Shown: piece by piece, positions 30,730 to 43,200 of the stretch
Layout of the letters: every line of letters begins with the position of its first letter
Numbering within the stretch: position 1 is the first letter of the stretch
Assembly: GCA_029962745.1 (NCBI GenBank)
Contig: CM057167.1
Coordinates: 24,632,040-24,696,039, forward strand
DNA length: 64,000 nucleotides
From: Echinometra lucunter
Taxonomy: Eukaryota > Echinodermata > Echinoidea > Camarodonta > Echinometridae
Reading direction: 5' to 3'
Notes under the pieces: generated by a model
What the model saw: only the letters and a program-made list of their open reading frames with translations
Told to the model about the DNA's origin: nothing
The model's database searches: none
Program-made: the position numbers and the translations under genes

Positions 30730-32125
30730 TATATATGGAATGTCTTTCCAGTTGCAATACACTGATCAAAATAAGTAACATTATTTTATTATCCGATCCA
30801 TCAGATTCACTTATAGTTATGCCTTCCCTGCACGGACTGCCCCAGATTGAGTAACAAAAGTTCAAGTAGTTCTTTCTATACAAGAAAATCTTCTCATTGA
30901 CCTTTTCTTTTTCTCGTATCAATCAATATACATATTCTTTTCTTATTTTTTCAAGACAGGTAATGAATCAGACATGAATGAATCAATTTACCCAGTTATG
31001 ATTCGATCTGGATTCAGTCGTGATATGTATTTAAAACACCTTTTAGTGATGAAAGCTTTTTTAATATGGGATACACGACACTGAAATAGCTTGTACGCAG
31101 GAAGGGAAGAAGGGAGTCGTCAAACTGTAAAAGGCCAAATGGACGTACTTGTATAATGTTTGGTTAAATGATTTATGAATATATATATTTTTTATATTAT
31201 ATATTTGAAATTTTTGTATTATATGACAAAGTCAAGAGCAATACTTAATGAGGATATGTTACTATAAAGGGGAAAAAAGATGATCGTAGCCGCCCGAGGC
31301 GAGATGAATGGGGGTGGGGGTGGGGTTAGGAGGTTTCTACCCCCCCCCCCCCCCCCATCTCGAGAATTTGGTAATTTCGTAGCAGCTGTTGCCTCAGTAT
31401 CGGGCAGTAAGGCGGGGGAGGGGGCAGGAGGCTGTTGCCCCTTACCAGTACGCCAATGGAGATGATGTTTCGGCGTTTAAAGAAGTCCAGACTTCCACGA
31501 GAAGTTCTTGCAATGTATTAAGACTTATTAGGCTAGAAAATGTTATCCAGCACTTCGTGATAGTTTTTAAATATTTTAAGTGAATATGATGTTTTACTAT
31601 TTAAAGAAACCTTGCTTTGATTTAAGGCTATTAGACTAAAAGACCACATCCAGTACTACTTCATATTTTGGAAATATTGTTAATGATTTGTACTGTTTAG
31701 ATGAATTTCTTTTCGATGATGCAATATGTGTATTTGGGTGGCGGAGATGATATTGCTAATATGCTGAATCTACTCATTTATATTTGTGTACACACCTGTA
31801 TATTGATTAAATTTCCTTGCAAAATGGTGAATTTCCAGCAATGATGCTCGTATGCCAGAGTTTTGTTGCATAAGATATTTCACGACTTACTTCACTAGAA
31901 ACTGGGGTGGGGGTTGCTCGGAGCCCTCCCCCTCCATCAGATGTTGCAATTATTTCGAACCTTCCATTTGCCGAAGGGCTACTTTCTGAATTTTTTCTTA
32001 TAAGCCATGAGTGTGTTCAATCTGACACCATGTTAACGAAAATCGGTTGTAACATTATTGAGTCACGTAACCTGTTATGACCTCGTTTCAGTCCCCCAAA
32101 CGGAGAATTTGCTGAGTTTCGTTTT
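30730..32125. other. AT-rich intergenic DNA
   Basis: No gene is seen. G and C runs at about 31310-31355 (including C15) and a G-rich stretch near 31410-31440 may be decayed element ends. Confidence 0.4.
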
Positions 32126-32392
32126 ATATGACCAGGGCAGAAATTTTTCCGGGGGGGGGGCAAGACGTGTAAAAATTTTCGAAGAAGTTTGAAAGAGAGG
32201 GAGCGAAGCGACCGAGCTGTTCACGAGGGCACTTTAGCATTTTTAAAAGTGAAATTGAAGGATTTGGTGCACACTTTTCGTGGATTTTGTGAACATTTTC
32301 AGTAAAAATAATGTAAGTTTTCAAAATTTCGGGGGGGGGGGGGCAACTGCTCCCCTGTCCCCCCCCCCCCCCCCCGCTCCATACGGCCATGT
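32126..32392. mobile_element. MITE family D, copy 2
   Basis: The interior GGGAGCGAAGCGACCGAG and the following A/T part match the copy at 1982. The right end is CCATACGGCCATG. G and C runs lie at both sides. The left end is more decayed (ATGACCAGGGCAG). Confidence 0.65.
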
Positions 32393-32400
32393 ATATGACC

Positions 32401-32482
32401 CATAATTTCTTATTTTGAATTAGTAAATTATCATTAACTGAGTATTCGTTCTGAGATATATAGCACCTTGAAACAGCGGCCT

Positions 32483-32527
<45 letters not shown>

Positions 32528-33410
32528 CGAGAAAAGAAATACATGGGAAAGTAATACAACAGAATACATCAAAATCAAAATTACCATTGTGTTTTATTTT
32601 GTGGCCTTTTTTTCAAGTTTTATAAAGAATTTCCTGCTAAAAGAGGTTTTCTTCAAACCGTTCTTCACTTAATTATCAGTCAAAATGTGTGCAAATTACT
32701 TAAATAGATTGTTATTTTGAATAAAACGTGTAGTATTTTATGTAAAAAAATAATAAATAATAGTGCACAAGTTAGCGCTCTTTGCAATTCTCGAGGTACT
32801 TTTGTGGACGGTCATGTGACTGTCGAAATCAGAGGGCGATGGGGGAATCGAAGCCCCACCCTATCAGAGACGAACTCATAAAGAGTCCACTAGGGCTTAA
32901 AGACTGGATGATCTGGGAAATCGCATTACTCTGAACCAATATTTTAAAATGGGCCATCAAAACTATGCTCTTCTATGCGGCTACTGATACTGCTGCCATT
33001 AATGATTTCACCGTCATCAGTGGCGTAATGAGCAAAAACTTTTGAGCAAAAAAATTCTAAGTTACAAAAAATGAGGAAAAAACGGTAAAACTGTAATTAA
33101 AAGCATGGAGTAGTACCTGTAGTATACAAGCACAAAATAAACCTGTACTTGCATGACTAGAATAATTGCTTCAAATCTCTCTCATCGTAGTGCATGCGAG
33201 TAAGATTTGGTGTTCTAATGTAAGCAAGAGATGACGGAAGACGGGAGTAAATCAACAGGATTAGTGGACGGACATATTGCCTGTTTGCCCTCCCTCAAAA
33301 ACAAACAAATAAACAAAGAAAAAACACCACATACAGTGTACCTTCGAAAAATTCTTCAGTGGTACTTCTTGAGGGTACTTCTTAAATAATCTTTGGAAGC
33401 CCTGTATTTG

Positions 33411-33459
<49 letters not shown>

Positions 33460-34160
33460 GCGAGCGAGCTCTAAGGGAATGATACTAATGAAAATTTTTG
33501 AAAAGTTTTGAAAATAGGCCTGCAAAATGTACAGTGCATCGCCAAAGACATTTAATACAAAATACGAATAAACAGGAATGGTACAAGGTTGGAAACTAGG
33601 TTAGTTCAGAAAACGAGAGAGAAATTAAGCGAGCGGGGATGGGAGAGATTGAAGTACATGATGTCTATAAACGACGTGCAGTATCTTGCAGTTACAGGAC
33701 CCCAAGTAAAAAAGTGTCTTTGTGTTATTAATTACTCCTGAAATGGGCTCTCCGCTATATGTATACATGTTAAATTACCTTATGCTTTATAGTATTAGCA
33801 TGGAACTATTAATGTACAAATTCATTCATTTCAGTATTACGAAGGGGACGGTAACATTTTAAAATAAATACACAATAATACTTCAATATTCGATAAAAAA
33901 TGTTCACAGCTGAAATATGTATACAAAAATCAAGCCATCATGAATTGATTGAAATTTTTTGCTGACATCAAAACTGTATACACCAATGTTTTTAATCTGA
34001 TCACTCGATCTGTTCACTGGTTATGTTGTACATGTTCATGTATAAACCAAAAAGAAATTTAAGGAAAGAAAATATTTGATCAATTCATCACGCATGACAG
34101 TAAGATATAATTTTTCACAATGTATTCTTAGGCAATTTATGTAGCCTACCATACACACCC
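32401..34160. other. AT-rich intergenic DNA with GA microsatellites
   Basis: No gene is seen. GA microsatellites lie at about 32485-32521 and 33412-33452. A CAGTGGCGTAATGAG phrase at 33018 resembles hAT-type ends. Confidence 0.45.
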
Positions 34161-34210
<50 letters not shown>

Positions 34211-34270
34211 GTATATATATATGTATATATATATATATGTATGGGTATATATGTATATATATATATATAT

Positions 34271-34361
<91 letters not shown>

Positions 34362-34416
34362 TACCCATACATATATATATATATATACATATATATACCC
34401 ATATATACATATATAC
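34161..34416. repeat. TA-rich microsatellite of about 250 bp
   Basis: TA dinucleotides interrupted by TGTATATA and GGGTATA/TATACCC words. The two halves are partly complementary, so it could form a cruciform. The Tyr/Ile open frames on both strands are artefacts. Confidence 0.95.
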
Positions 34417-34424
34417 ACACACAC

Positions 34425-34617
34425 ACACTGTTAGAACGGTTAGAACGGTTGTTTAAAAAATCATTATGGTTGTGTTTAATATTAGCCTACCAACTGTTGG
34501 TTTTTTTTTTAATTATATAAAACATATGGGGATCTTTTTTTTAAAACAACTGTTGATAGATTCATATTATAAATATTTTAAACAACTTAATGATTTAATA
34601 AACTGTTCTAACAGTGT
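34425..34617. mobile_element. MITE family C, copy 1
   Basis: Perfect 13-bp inverted ends ACACTGTTAGAAC / GTTCTAACAGTGT. The interior has CCAACTGTTGG and a TTTAAACAAC word. The same family recurs at 36711-36890. A TA at the right edge and at both edges of copy 2 fits a Tc1/mariner-type target. Confidence 0.75.
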
Positions 34618-34729
34618 ATGTATCACAATATTATGATTTCTCAGGAGAAATGTTTCATTTCCGAAAAATTTTGCAAAGAAAATAGTAGAATGGGAATTGT
34701 ACAATTTATTTCCTTTCTGACTTTCACTA

Positions 34730-36525
34730 GGCTGTTCCATTGTCCCATCTTTTTCTCCATTTGTTGAATCTGCAAATATTTCATTTGAAGAAGTAAAAAG
34801 ATTTGGATACTATGCTGGACTGAACTTAAATGTCATGAAAACACAAGCAATAACAATAATGCCTCAAGTAGAATCTGTACAAGAATTAAAATGGAATGAT
34901 GATCCAGTCAAGTATATCGGTATACACCTAACCCGAAATAGAAAAGAATCTGATCGATTGAATTGGTCTGTAAAACTTGAAAAATTAATTCAATTTTAAA
35001 ATTCTGGAAAATGAGAAACTTAACCATTTATGGTAAAGTTGTCATGATTAAATCGTTGATAATTTCACAACTTGTATATGTTGCCTCAGTAGTGCCCGTT
35101 CCTCCCAAACTAATTGTAGAGTTAATTGATTTACAGTTTCCTGTGGAATTCAAAACGAGACAAGGTCAAGAGATCGGTCTTAATAAACACAGCTGAAAAT
35201 GTAGGACTAGGTATGGTAGATTTACATTCAAAGATTCAATCCCTTTGTTTAGCATGGTTAGCAAGATATTTTGAAAGCACCGAGGAAATTTATGTTTAAA
35301 TACTGGATTGAAAGAATATGTCCGCTGTCTTTGATATTGAAAACAAATTGTTCTCGTAAGGACATGTTGAAGTTATGTTCCAAATACAAAATACCTGATT
35401 TTTATATTAATTGCCTTATATCTTGGAATGAATTGAGATACGTCGACTTCTTGCAAGTCGATATGTTCGTAATGAAGTTCTATGGTACAACAGCAATATT
35501 ACCCTTGGTAATAAAACCTTGTTTTTTAAAGAATGGTTTTCAAAGGAATTCTTAAGAATTGATGATATTGTAGAAAATGGACATCTCAAATCACGAGATT
35601 GCATTTGTAATGTGCTTGGTTCTAATTCTCTGTTGGTTGACTTCATGTATGCAAAGCTTAAGAATGCGATCCATAAATCCTGGATCATGCGGATACATGA
35701 GGCCAATCGGCATGATAACGAAACAGGTGTTGTACGCAACTATGGTAATGACTTTCATGAAATCAAAGCAGGGGATGCCATTAGACTGTCAAAAATGAAA
35801 TCAAAGCACTTCTGTAGTTTATTGTGTGAGTACAAGAAAAGAGATCCTCTTGTATTAAGACATTGGGAAGAACATTTCAACCTTCCTATCGACTTTGACT
35901 GGAAAAATATATTGAAATTTAAATTTAAAACAATTAAAAACAATAAGGTGAAGCAATATAATTTCAAAACACTTCATCCCATTTTACCCTTCAGATATAC
36001 CTTATGTAAATGGAAAATTGTAAACGAAAATTTATGTGCTTTTTGTAAAACAACTGAATCTTTTGTTCATGTTCTCTTGGAATGCCCTAAGATAACATTA
36101 TTCCGGAAACGTATTGTTGCATTTATCCGTTATGGCTTTAAATATGTACTTTCACTGAATGAAAAACATTTGGTAGTTGGTATAGATTCTAAATGCCCTA
36201 ATTCTAAAGATATAAATACAGTTCTTACACACGCACAATACGCAATATATAAAATATATATGTTGAACTACTTTCAGGGGAAAATGTACAATAGTATAAC
36301 AATATGGCATGCTTTTAAAAACGAATTGCGTTTGGAAAACATCTCAGATGTTGTATTTAATGCTGTGCAACATTTTACATTGTGATATATTTTTTTCATC
36401 CGGACGTCTTTCATCTATTTGGTGATTATTGTTGAACTTTGAATGTATATGTATTTTTATATTAATTGTTGATTGTTTTTTATTAAATAAATGGCCTCTG
36501 AAGAGGTAAAAAAAAATAAATATCT
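34730..36525 (+). mobile_element. 5'-truncated L1/Tx1-like LINE
   Basis: Fragments in several frames give the end of a reverse transcriptase: GYYAGLNLNVMKTQ, then KYIGIHL, then NLTIYGKVVMIKSLIISQLVY, in the order known from L1/Tx1-type LINEs. From 35519 a frame of 288 codons is still open to the stop at 36383. It carries the C-terminal region with LCAFCKTTESFVHVLLECPK, a C-x2-C...H...C knuckle. Frameshifts and stops break the part before 35519. AATAAA-like and A-rich sequence at about 36485-36525 marks the 3' end. The catalytic YxDD region is missing, so it is dead. Confidence 0.8.
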
Positions 36526-36710
36526 TTTTCTCCATTTCCTCAATGGTTCCCTGTGCCATATCTACATGTATGTTTTTCTCTTTCGTAAAGTAAATGTAAT
36601 GTTGATTTTCTTTTTCTGCAAGTGTGGTTTACTAGCGTAACTTGTTATTAGGTCCCTCCATTTGCAAACATTTTCTTCCTTCCCCTGTTTATTGTACATG
36701 TACAAACTTA

Positions 36711-36890
36711 TACTCTGTCAGAACAATTTTTTAAAATATGACCCTACCAACTGTTGTTTTAAAGATTGTATTTAAAATAGATGGGGAGGTTTATTAAAAA
36801 AAAAACTGTTGGTAGATTCATATTTTTGTTCATGTTTTAAATATCATATTTTAAACAACCTATTTCTCATACGACTGTTCTAACAGCGTA
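36711..36890. mobile_element. MITE family C, copy 2
   Basis: Ends TACTCTGTCAGAAC / GTTCTAACAGCGTA with the same interior words as the copy at 34425 (CCAACTGTTG, TTTTAAACAACC). TA at both edges. It is more diverged than copy 1. Confidence 0.7.
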
Positions 36891-37689
36891 GATGCTTTTA
36901 GCATTTTCGATATGCCTCTTTTTTAAATCGAACTTACTGTGTCTTTGTATGTTTCCTTCACATAGAACATAGTCTGCAGGTCTAAACTGAAACTGAATTT
37001 TAATACTTGTGTAAGAATCTTATCGACGCAGTCAGAAAGTTAACGTCACACCCTTTTGTCTGGGCATCGCCGGCAAAATGTATTTTCGCGTGTTGGTATA
37101 AGGGTGCGGCCAAACAGAAAGGTTAGTTTACCTGGCGGTTTAACTGCAAATAAAGATTGTATAACATCCCTAAAGGCGTGACGTCTGCAAGTGGTACGAA
37201 AAATGATTCAGCAGGGAAAGTGTTTAAGTTTCTAAAAGTTCGTTGACACCGGCGTAGAAGGAGGAGAAGAAAAATGATGACCCTTGGAACGCATGGGGAA
37301 ATTAGTCAATTACTATTATATCAAATAATTCAGTTCTGTATATTTTAGTCCGCCACATGATGATGATGATGATGATGGTGATGAACAGCATTTGTATAGT
37401 GCCATTTATCTGTAGGAACATTCAAAGGCGCCTGGCTCCCTCAATATGTCACATATTATTCACATAGTTGCTGGAAAAGATAGGTACACTGGTATTGACA
37501 TATTCTTTGATTGCTATTGTTGTACTCTTTAAAAGTAAAAAGAATGGGTGGGTTTTTTTTTCAAAGATATTGTAGCACTAACAAACTGTAGATGGTTCCT
37601 TTTAAATGGTATTGTAAAGCATTTCAGTTTTCTTCGAATGGTTATATTGTAAAGGCATCTCAAGTTTCTTAGTAAGTATAGTCCTTTTA
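36891..37689. other. Intergenic DNA with ATG-repeat-led segment
   Basis: No gene is seen. At 37358-37385 a GAT microsatellite leads into CAGCATTTGTATAGTGCCATTTAT. This resembles the ATA-led insert (TTCTTGTATAGCGCATAT) at about 13690 in the hAT-like element, so both may be copies of one short retroposon. Confidence 0.35.
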
Positions 37690-37705
37690 AGTGATTACAC
37701 AATGG

Positions 37706-37763
<58 letters not shown>

Positions 37764-38210
37764 CGAAAATAGAATTCTAAGAAGAATAACATTAAAAATT
37801 TAATGATTTTCAATCAAAATCAATGCATTTTGGCTAATTTTCTCGTAAAAAGTCAAGAGTTGACCAAAAATTTGAGTATGAGGTATGATGTACAAGTGGG
37901 TACCCAGCTTCGCGCATTGCAGTTGTGCTGCGCGCTAGACTGTACAATTTGTATTATACCTTGCGCGCATTTTGCTAGAATTGCGCGACATGGTTCCCAC
38001 TTTGACGTCATTTTGACGTCAAAGTGGGTACCCAGTTGAAACTGGGTCACAGCTGAGGGGTCAAAAATATCCTGAAATCTTACCACATTTGGGGGTTTCC
38101 TTGGCAACACGACTTTTAAAAAACTTTAGGCAGATGATTTTCTGCTAATGAAATCATGCTCTTTTAAATGAACTAACATTGTTTCAGCATTGCGTACCCC
38201 CTTTAATGTT
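37690..38210 (+). repeat. 0.5-kb dispersed repeat R, copy 1, with paired CRE palindromes
   Basis: Matches 62339-62815 at most positions, in the same orientation. It contains GTGGGTACCCAGCTTCGCGC, two TGACGTCA palindromes 3 bp apart (38003-38010, 38014-38021) inside a larger CCCACTTTGACGTCA palindrome, and CACAGCTGAGG. A TA tract of about 50 bp follows the 5' edge here, where copy 2 has an A run. Probably a non-autonomous transposon; its ends are not defined. It lies about 1.9 kb upstream of the predicted PTCHD-B start. Confidence 0.75.
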
Positions 38211-38860
38211 TTTAAGTATAAGTCGAGAAATGTTTAAACATAAGACGGTCGCATCACTTCCACTCTTTTGTGGTCATATTCACATGAATATTTTTTTCTT
38301 ATTTCATTAACAGCTGCGGATTTAATATTCTAGATATACCCCTAAATAAGAGATGACCGTGTTTATTTTTTTAATTGTTATATTTCTTTGTTTTGTTTAG
38401 ATTGTCGTAAGATTTTCTGAGATTTGTGACTCCTCTTTTTACAAAATCCTGGATCTCCCATTGCAGTGGCATAATGAGCATATTTTTTTGGGGGGGGGGG
38501 TGAGAGGCAACAAACGACATGAATTCCGGGTTTTTTCCTCACTTTTTTTTTAAAACTTATACCTTTTTAATGCATTTTCAGCAACATTTTTAAATCACTG
38601 TATCGAATTAGAAATAAACCACGTTTTTTTTGTTGGGGGGGGGGGGGGGTACTGCCCCCCCCCCCCCCCAGTATGCCAGTGTCCCACTGTACTATTGGAC
38701 AGTAATCTTCACACGTTGAGGAAGGAGAATGGAAGAATTCACAAATTGACAGTTCATGAGACCGAAGGTGCTGGTCATTGGTCTGATAATTTTCCCAATA
38801 GTTCAAAAAGACCGAAGGCTGTCGATCTCACTGGTCGTTCGTCTCCTGCACTCTTAAAAA
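38211..38860. other. Intergenic DNA with G/C homopolymer-edged block
   Basis: No gene. CAGTGGCATAATGAGCATA (38465) with a G run and, at about 38655-38680, a C run followed by AGTATGCCAGTG look like the two ends of a decayed hAT-like element. Confidence 0.4.
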
Positions 38861-39045
38861 TGCCGGGTCATATCGACCCTGAAAATAGTCCGTTGGGGCC
38901 ACACTCCATTCCGGGTCAAAAAATGACTGGGAATAGGGTCACAAAAACTTGTTTCCACATTTGACATTATCTCGGCTCATTTTTTATGCGGAATGGAGTG
39001 CGGCCCCAACGGACTCTTTTCCTGGCCAAGTCTGACTCGGAATTT
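38861..39045. mobile_element. Hairpin element with 26-bp inverted arms
   Basis: AGTCCGTTGGGGCCACACTC (from 38888) pairs with GAGTGCGGCCCCAACGGACT (ending near 39016), and the pairing continues through CCATTCCG/CGGAATGG. The left border CACTCTTAAAAATGCCGGGT resembles the start of the 19087 element. Confidence 0.6.
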
Positions 39046-40110
39046 GGACCTTTTGTATCACATAGCGGTACCGGGTTGCCAGTTTACAGGAATAGTAGAG
39101 GTAGAATACCTTATTCACCCTAAATACCAGTTGGAAGGAATTTGTTTGGCTGCTATATATGGTATCGGAGCGGGCAGGGAGAGAGTGGCTGCAAAAAGTT
39201 CGTTGACGTCGACGTTGAACAAAGATCGATCGACCGCTTTGTATAGTCTCTTTGTTATGCCAACTAAATGATTGAATAACACCTTCTTCTTTTTTTCCCC
39301 CCAGTCGTCTTTTATTTCCTCGTCTTTTTTTTCTCTCTCTCTCCATTCTGTTCTTTTCTTTCTGGTCTGCTTTTTCTTCTTATTTTCCGCCTCTTATGAC
39401 ATAATAAATCTTTTAATATCATTACTATTTCAGCGCCAACAGCGCAGCGCGGAGTAAGAAAAAAAAATCGTACACTCGATCGGGTACACTTAGTAGATAA
39501 GGAGAAAGTCATCCGCCTTCAGGGCAATGGGATGACCCGACTCTCGTTACGTAATTGGAATATTTGCCAGAGAGTGCAAACTTGGATGCTGGCCTTTCAT
39601 TTGTAAAACGATGACGAGGAGGTATTCTAGTGGGAAATTAGTGGTCATCATCAAGTGATCATGATTATAGCTCGCGGACTTCAGCCAGCCAGCCGCACTT
39701 GGAACACTTTAAAGAAAATCTGTGATTATCATCATATCGAGAAGCATTAGGAGAACTTTCGTTCAAAGCTTTCCATTTTCTCCTTTTAAAGCGGAATGCA
39801 GGTCTACAGAGAAGGGTGGTCAGATTATTGAGAAAGTACTCTCATTATAAATGCTATCACCATTAACCTTTCACGCTTTGAGAGATGAATTAATCAACTG
39901 ATTTACCAATTGGTAATTGTAATTCTAGAAACATACTGTGGCTCGTGGCGATCGATGCTTGGAATATCATCATCTATACAATTTTCAGTAGTTCTCATGT
40001 CATGCCTGACTCATACTTGGCGGAAACTACTGGATGCACTCAATGACAAGACAGTTTAAATTATACATGCAGTTGTCTTCTCCTTTCATACCAAAATAAG
40101 TTTGTAGAAA
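39046..40110 (+). promoter_or_regulatory. Region upstream of the predicted PTCHD-B start
   Basis: Contains a T/C-rich stretch at about 39285-39400. No TATA box or initiator can be assigned. In-frame TAG at 40105 ends any upstream reading in the exon 1 frame. Confidence 0.25.
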
Positions 40111-40213
40111 ATGTTCGTCTATCATAGCAAGGAATCTACTGCAGTTGTGAATTATGTTTCCAGATATTACCAGGACAGCATTTATGAGAACCAGAGTGTC
40201 CTGGTAACGAAAG
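40111..40213 (+). CDS. PTCHD-B exon 1 (predicted start exon)
   Basis: ATG at 40111 in context AGAAAATGT, with an in-frame TAG six bases upstream. 34 open codons with many Tyr/Ser follow, then donor AAAG|GTAAGG at 40214, ending one base into a codon. The next exon begins GT, completing Gly. Gene layout (3.1-kb first intron) mirrors PTCHD-A, but the peptide has little similarity to PTCHD-A exon 1. The start could lie elsewhere. Confidence 0.45.
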
Positions 40214-43200
40214 GTAAGGTTCATCCTCGGATCTAAGTCAGGTTTGGGCACACCATTTCAAGTTCAACTTCATCTTCAAGTAATGGTTTATTCACATAAA
40301 AATCAAAACATGATTGGCAGCATAAGGCTGAAATTATCATGTTTACCATGTAAAAATACATAAAGATTGTCAGATGAGCCTAGCTTTTGAAATAACAGTG
40401 ACATTATTCACAAACAAAATAAATGAATATAAAAAACATAAATCAAAATTAGAACATCAAAATTTGACCAAAACTTTAACTGAAATGAAGACTATAAAAC
40501 AATAACAATGCGATTCTATATAATTAAATATATGATAAAGGTTACTGGAAATTTAGTAAATCTATGAAATTTGATATCAATACTTAATTTTTTCCAGTAT
40601 TCCTAATGTTATAACGTGTAATATTTTCATTACTTGTTTCAGGACTATGTCCAATCTATCCATGTATCTTCTCTCCCTCCCCCTCTCTGCATGTTATTTA
40701 ACATGTTTCAGTACATGCATCTCAGTCTTTTGCCATTTTGGTGCACTCTTGCAGTTTTAGTCTCCTCCAGTTCTTAATGTTCTCTTCCCGGTTAGTTCTG
40801 GCTTTCCCTCTGGGTCTGATCTAGTTCCTTCTACTTTTTCTGTATGCTAACAAAGATCTAAGTGCCTTTTGTGTGACCAAAGTATACTTTTCCTTCCTTA
40901 AATAACCCGACCGGTATTGTTGAAGCCCTGTCATTTGTTGGTTGTCATTTGTTTCCATGATATTCTCATCATCCTCCTGTACACCCATATTTCAAAAGAT
41001 GTTACTTTTCTTTTGCCTAAGTCTTGGTTACAGTTCATGCAATGTAACTACATTATGGAACCGTTTGTGTATGTATCTTTATTTATTTCTTTATTTCTTC
41101 TTCTTCTTCTTTTTTCGTTCGAGCCAGCAAAAATAACACATTTTGATCCTGTTGATAGCCTCCTTCACTGAAACCCTGAATAAATTAAAAGATGTGATGA
41201 TTTCTCTGGAATTTTTGGAAATTGACCTGGGTAAATTTGATTGGAAGATGACTCTTCTTATCACTATTCTATCTAAATTTTTACCAGTTTCCTAAAGGAG
41301 TTAGTATCATAAACTAAACATGAAAACATTATAAATGTTTTACAACTATAATATTCACTCGTAAGACAATGTCTAAGATGATGTAGCCATCAGAAATTTG
41401 GGCGGAGGAGAAGATTTCCTGGCTAGTTCAACACCTTTGGATACTAAAAATAAATCTCAATAATTGGAGTGATACGTGGGAAACAACTCTGAGATACAGC
41501 ACTGTACAATTATCTCTTGAGTGTATTCCGAGTTTTTATGTCATAGGCCTACGACCAGAATGCAGTATTGCGGATGGTATACTCCTGACAATAGAACCTT
41601 AGGAGACGAGAAAAGATGAGTAAACAAGGCATTTGTGTATTCGATGAAAGCCCCCATGTAGGTTAATTCCATTCAAGAAGCTTCTTTTCAAAGCCCTTCA
41701 ATGCCCGTACAGGCGTTTTTACCAAGGATATTTTTGCCTCGCCCAGAATATATTTCATTCATTTCATTTATTTATTTCTCAGCATTAAAAATTCAGAAAA
41801 ATATACAAAGTAATACAAGGCACAGAGTTGGGCACGTGAAACAAAGGGAAACAAATTTTGTCAAAAACAAAAGAGAACAAGAAGAATCTATATCGATTTA
41901 TACAACCATTAAACATTACAAGACAAGGAAAAAAACCCGAATATAATGTGGACGGGGCTAGAAAAAGCATAGCTTGTCTAATCGAGCCCCATTAGTAATT
42001 AATGTTTGCGATGTATTACATCGTAAACGATGTAAGAAAAATCATATTCTAGAGTACAGATAGAATAATTAGAAAAATTAAAGTAAAATGAAAATAATTT
42101 AACTTGAAAAATGGATAGATATGAGCATGATGGGGGGGGGGGGGGGCGAAGAAGCTGAAGAGTGAGGGGAAAGACAGGTTGAGGACCGAGGAGGGGGAGA
42201 AGGAGGAACGGTTCTGACTGGCAGTTTAAGCAACAAGAAATATGAAGAAGATGGAACGTTAGAAGATAGAGAGAGTGAGAGAGAGAGAGAGGCAGAGAGA
42301 GAGAGAGAGAGAAAGAAAGGGAGGGGAGATGTCCACTGCTTTACATTATTTCTTTAATAATGGCTCCAAATTAAATATCTCTACTGCAAAAATTAGTTAA
42401 AAATGTAAACAACCTCAATACAACGAATCGCTTCCATGAACCCGTTTTAAATGATTTACTCTATTTTTCACTTTAAAAAGTTAACAATGAATGCAACTTA
42501 CATAATGCGGGCCGCAAGGCCTATCTATTCATATGCTTTATTTATTTTTTGAATGGGTAACTAATTAGTGTCTAATTCTTCCTAAAAATTAAATCCATAT
42601 TGGTCTCTTCCTTTGTTTTTGCCCCCCCCCCCCCACTCTCTCTCCCTTCCTCCATTCCCCATCTCCCCCTTCTTCTCTCTCGATCTCACACTTTCTGTCC
42701 CTTTTCTTCTCTCTCTGTTACCTCTTCTCCATTGTCTTTCTCTCTGCCTCTACCTCCATCTCCTCCCTCTCTTCGCTCTCTCGTCCTCTCTGTTTCTCTT
42801 CCTCGCCATGTCTTTTTTCTTTGTAGTTTTTTAATATCTGTCGTTTTGTTTCAATCTCTTTCTGTCTCTTTGTCTCTTTCCCTGTCTTTCTCCTCTCTGC
42901 CTCTCTTTGCTTCCAATCTCTTCTGCTCATTCCGTCTGTACATTAACCCTTTCTCCCTCAATCTCGGTAATTAAGGTAATTTATCTTTTCACACTTCTAT
43001 CTTTTGCTATTCTGCCCTACTTGACAAAAGGAAGCAAGTGACATTATCAACCAAACTTGAGTTACTGATATTTTCATATTTTGCCTAGTGTGGTCTTCTT
43101 CCGGGACAAATTTTATGCATGAACACTCAAGAGATATGTTAGGCAAGGCATCATTGTATTGCATTGACGTCAGTGTAAATTACGGATATATTTTGCTCTT

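Noticed and set aside
34036..34520. Tyr/Ile-rich open frames on both strands
   Set aside because: They are translations of a TA microsatellite.
42600..42974. Ser/Leu/Phe-rich frame of 124 codons just before PTCHD-B exon 2
   Set aside because: Pyrimidine-rich low-complexity intron sequence; phase and content do not fit the paralogue.
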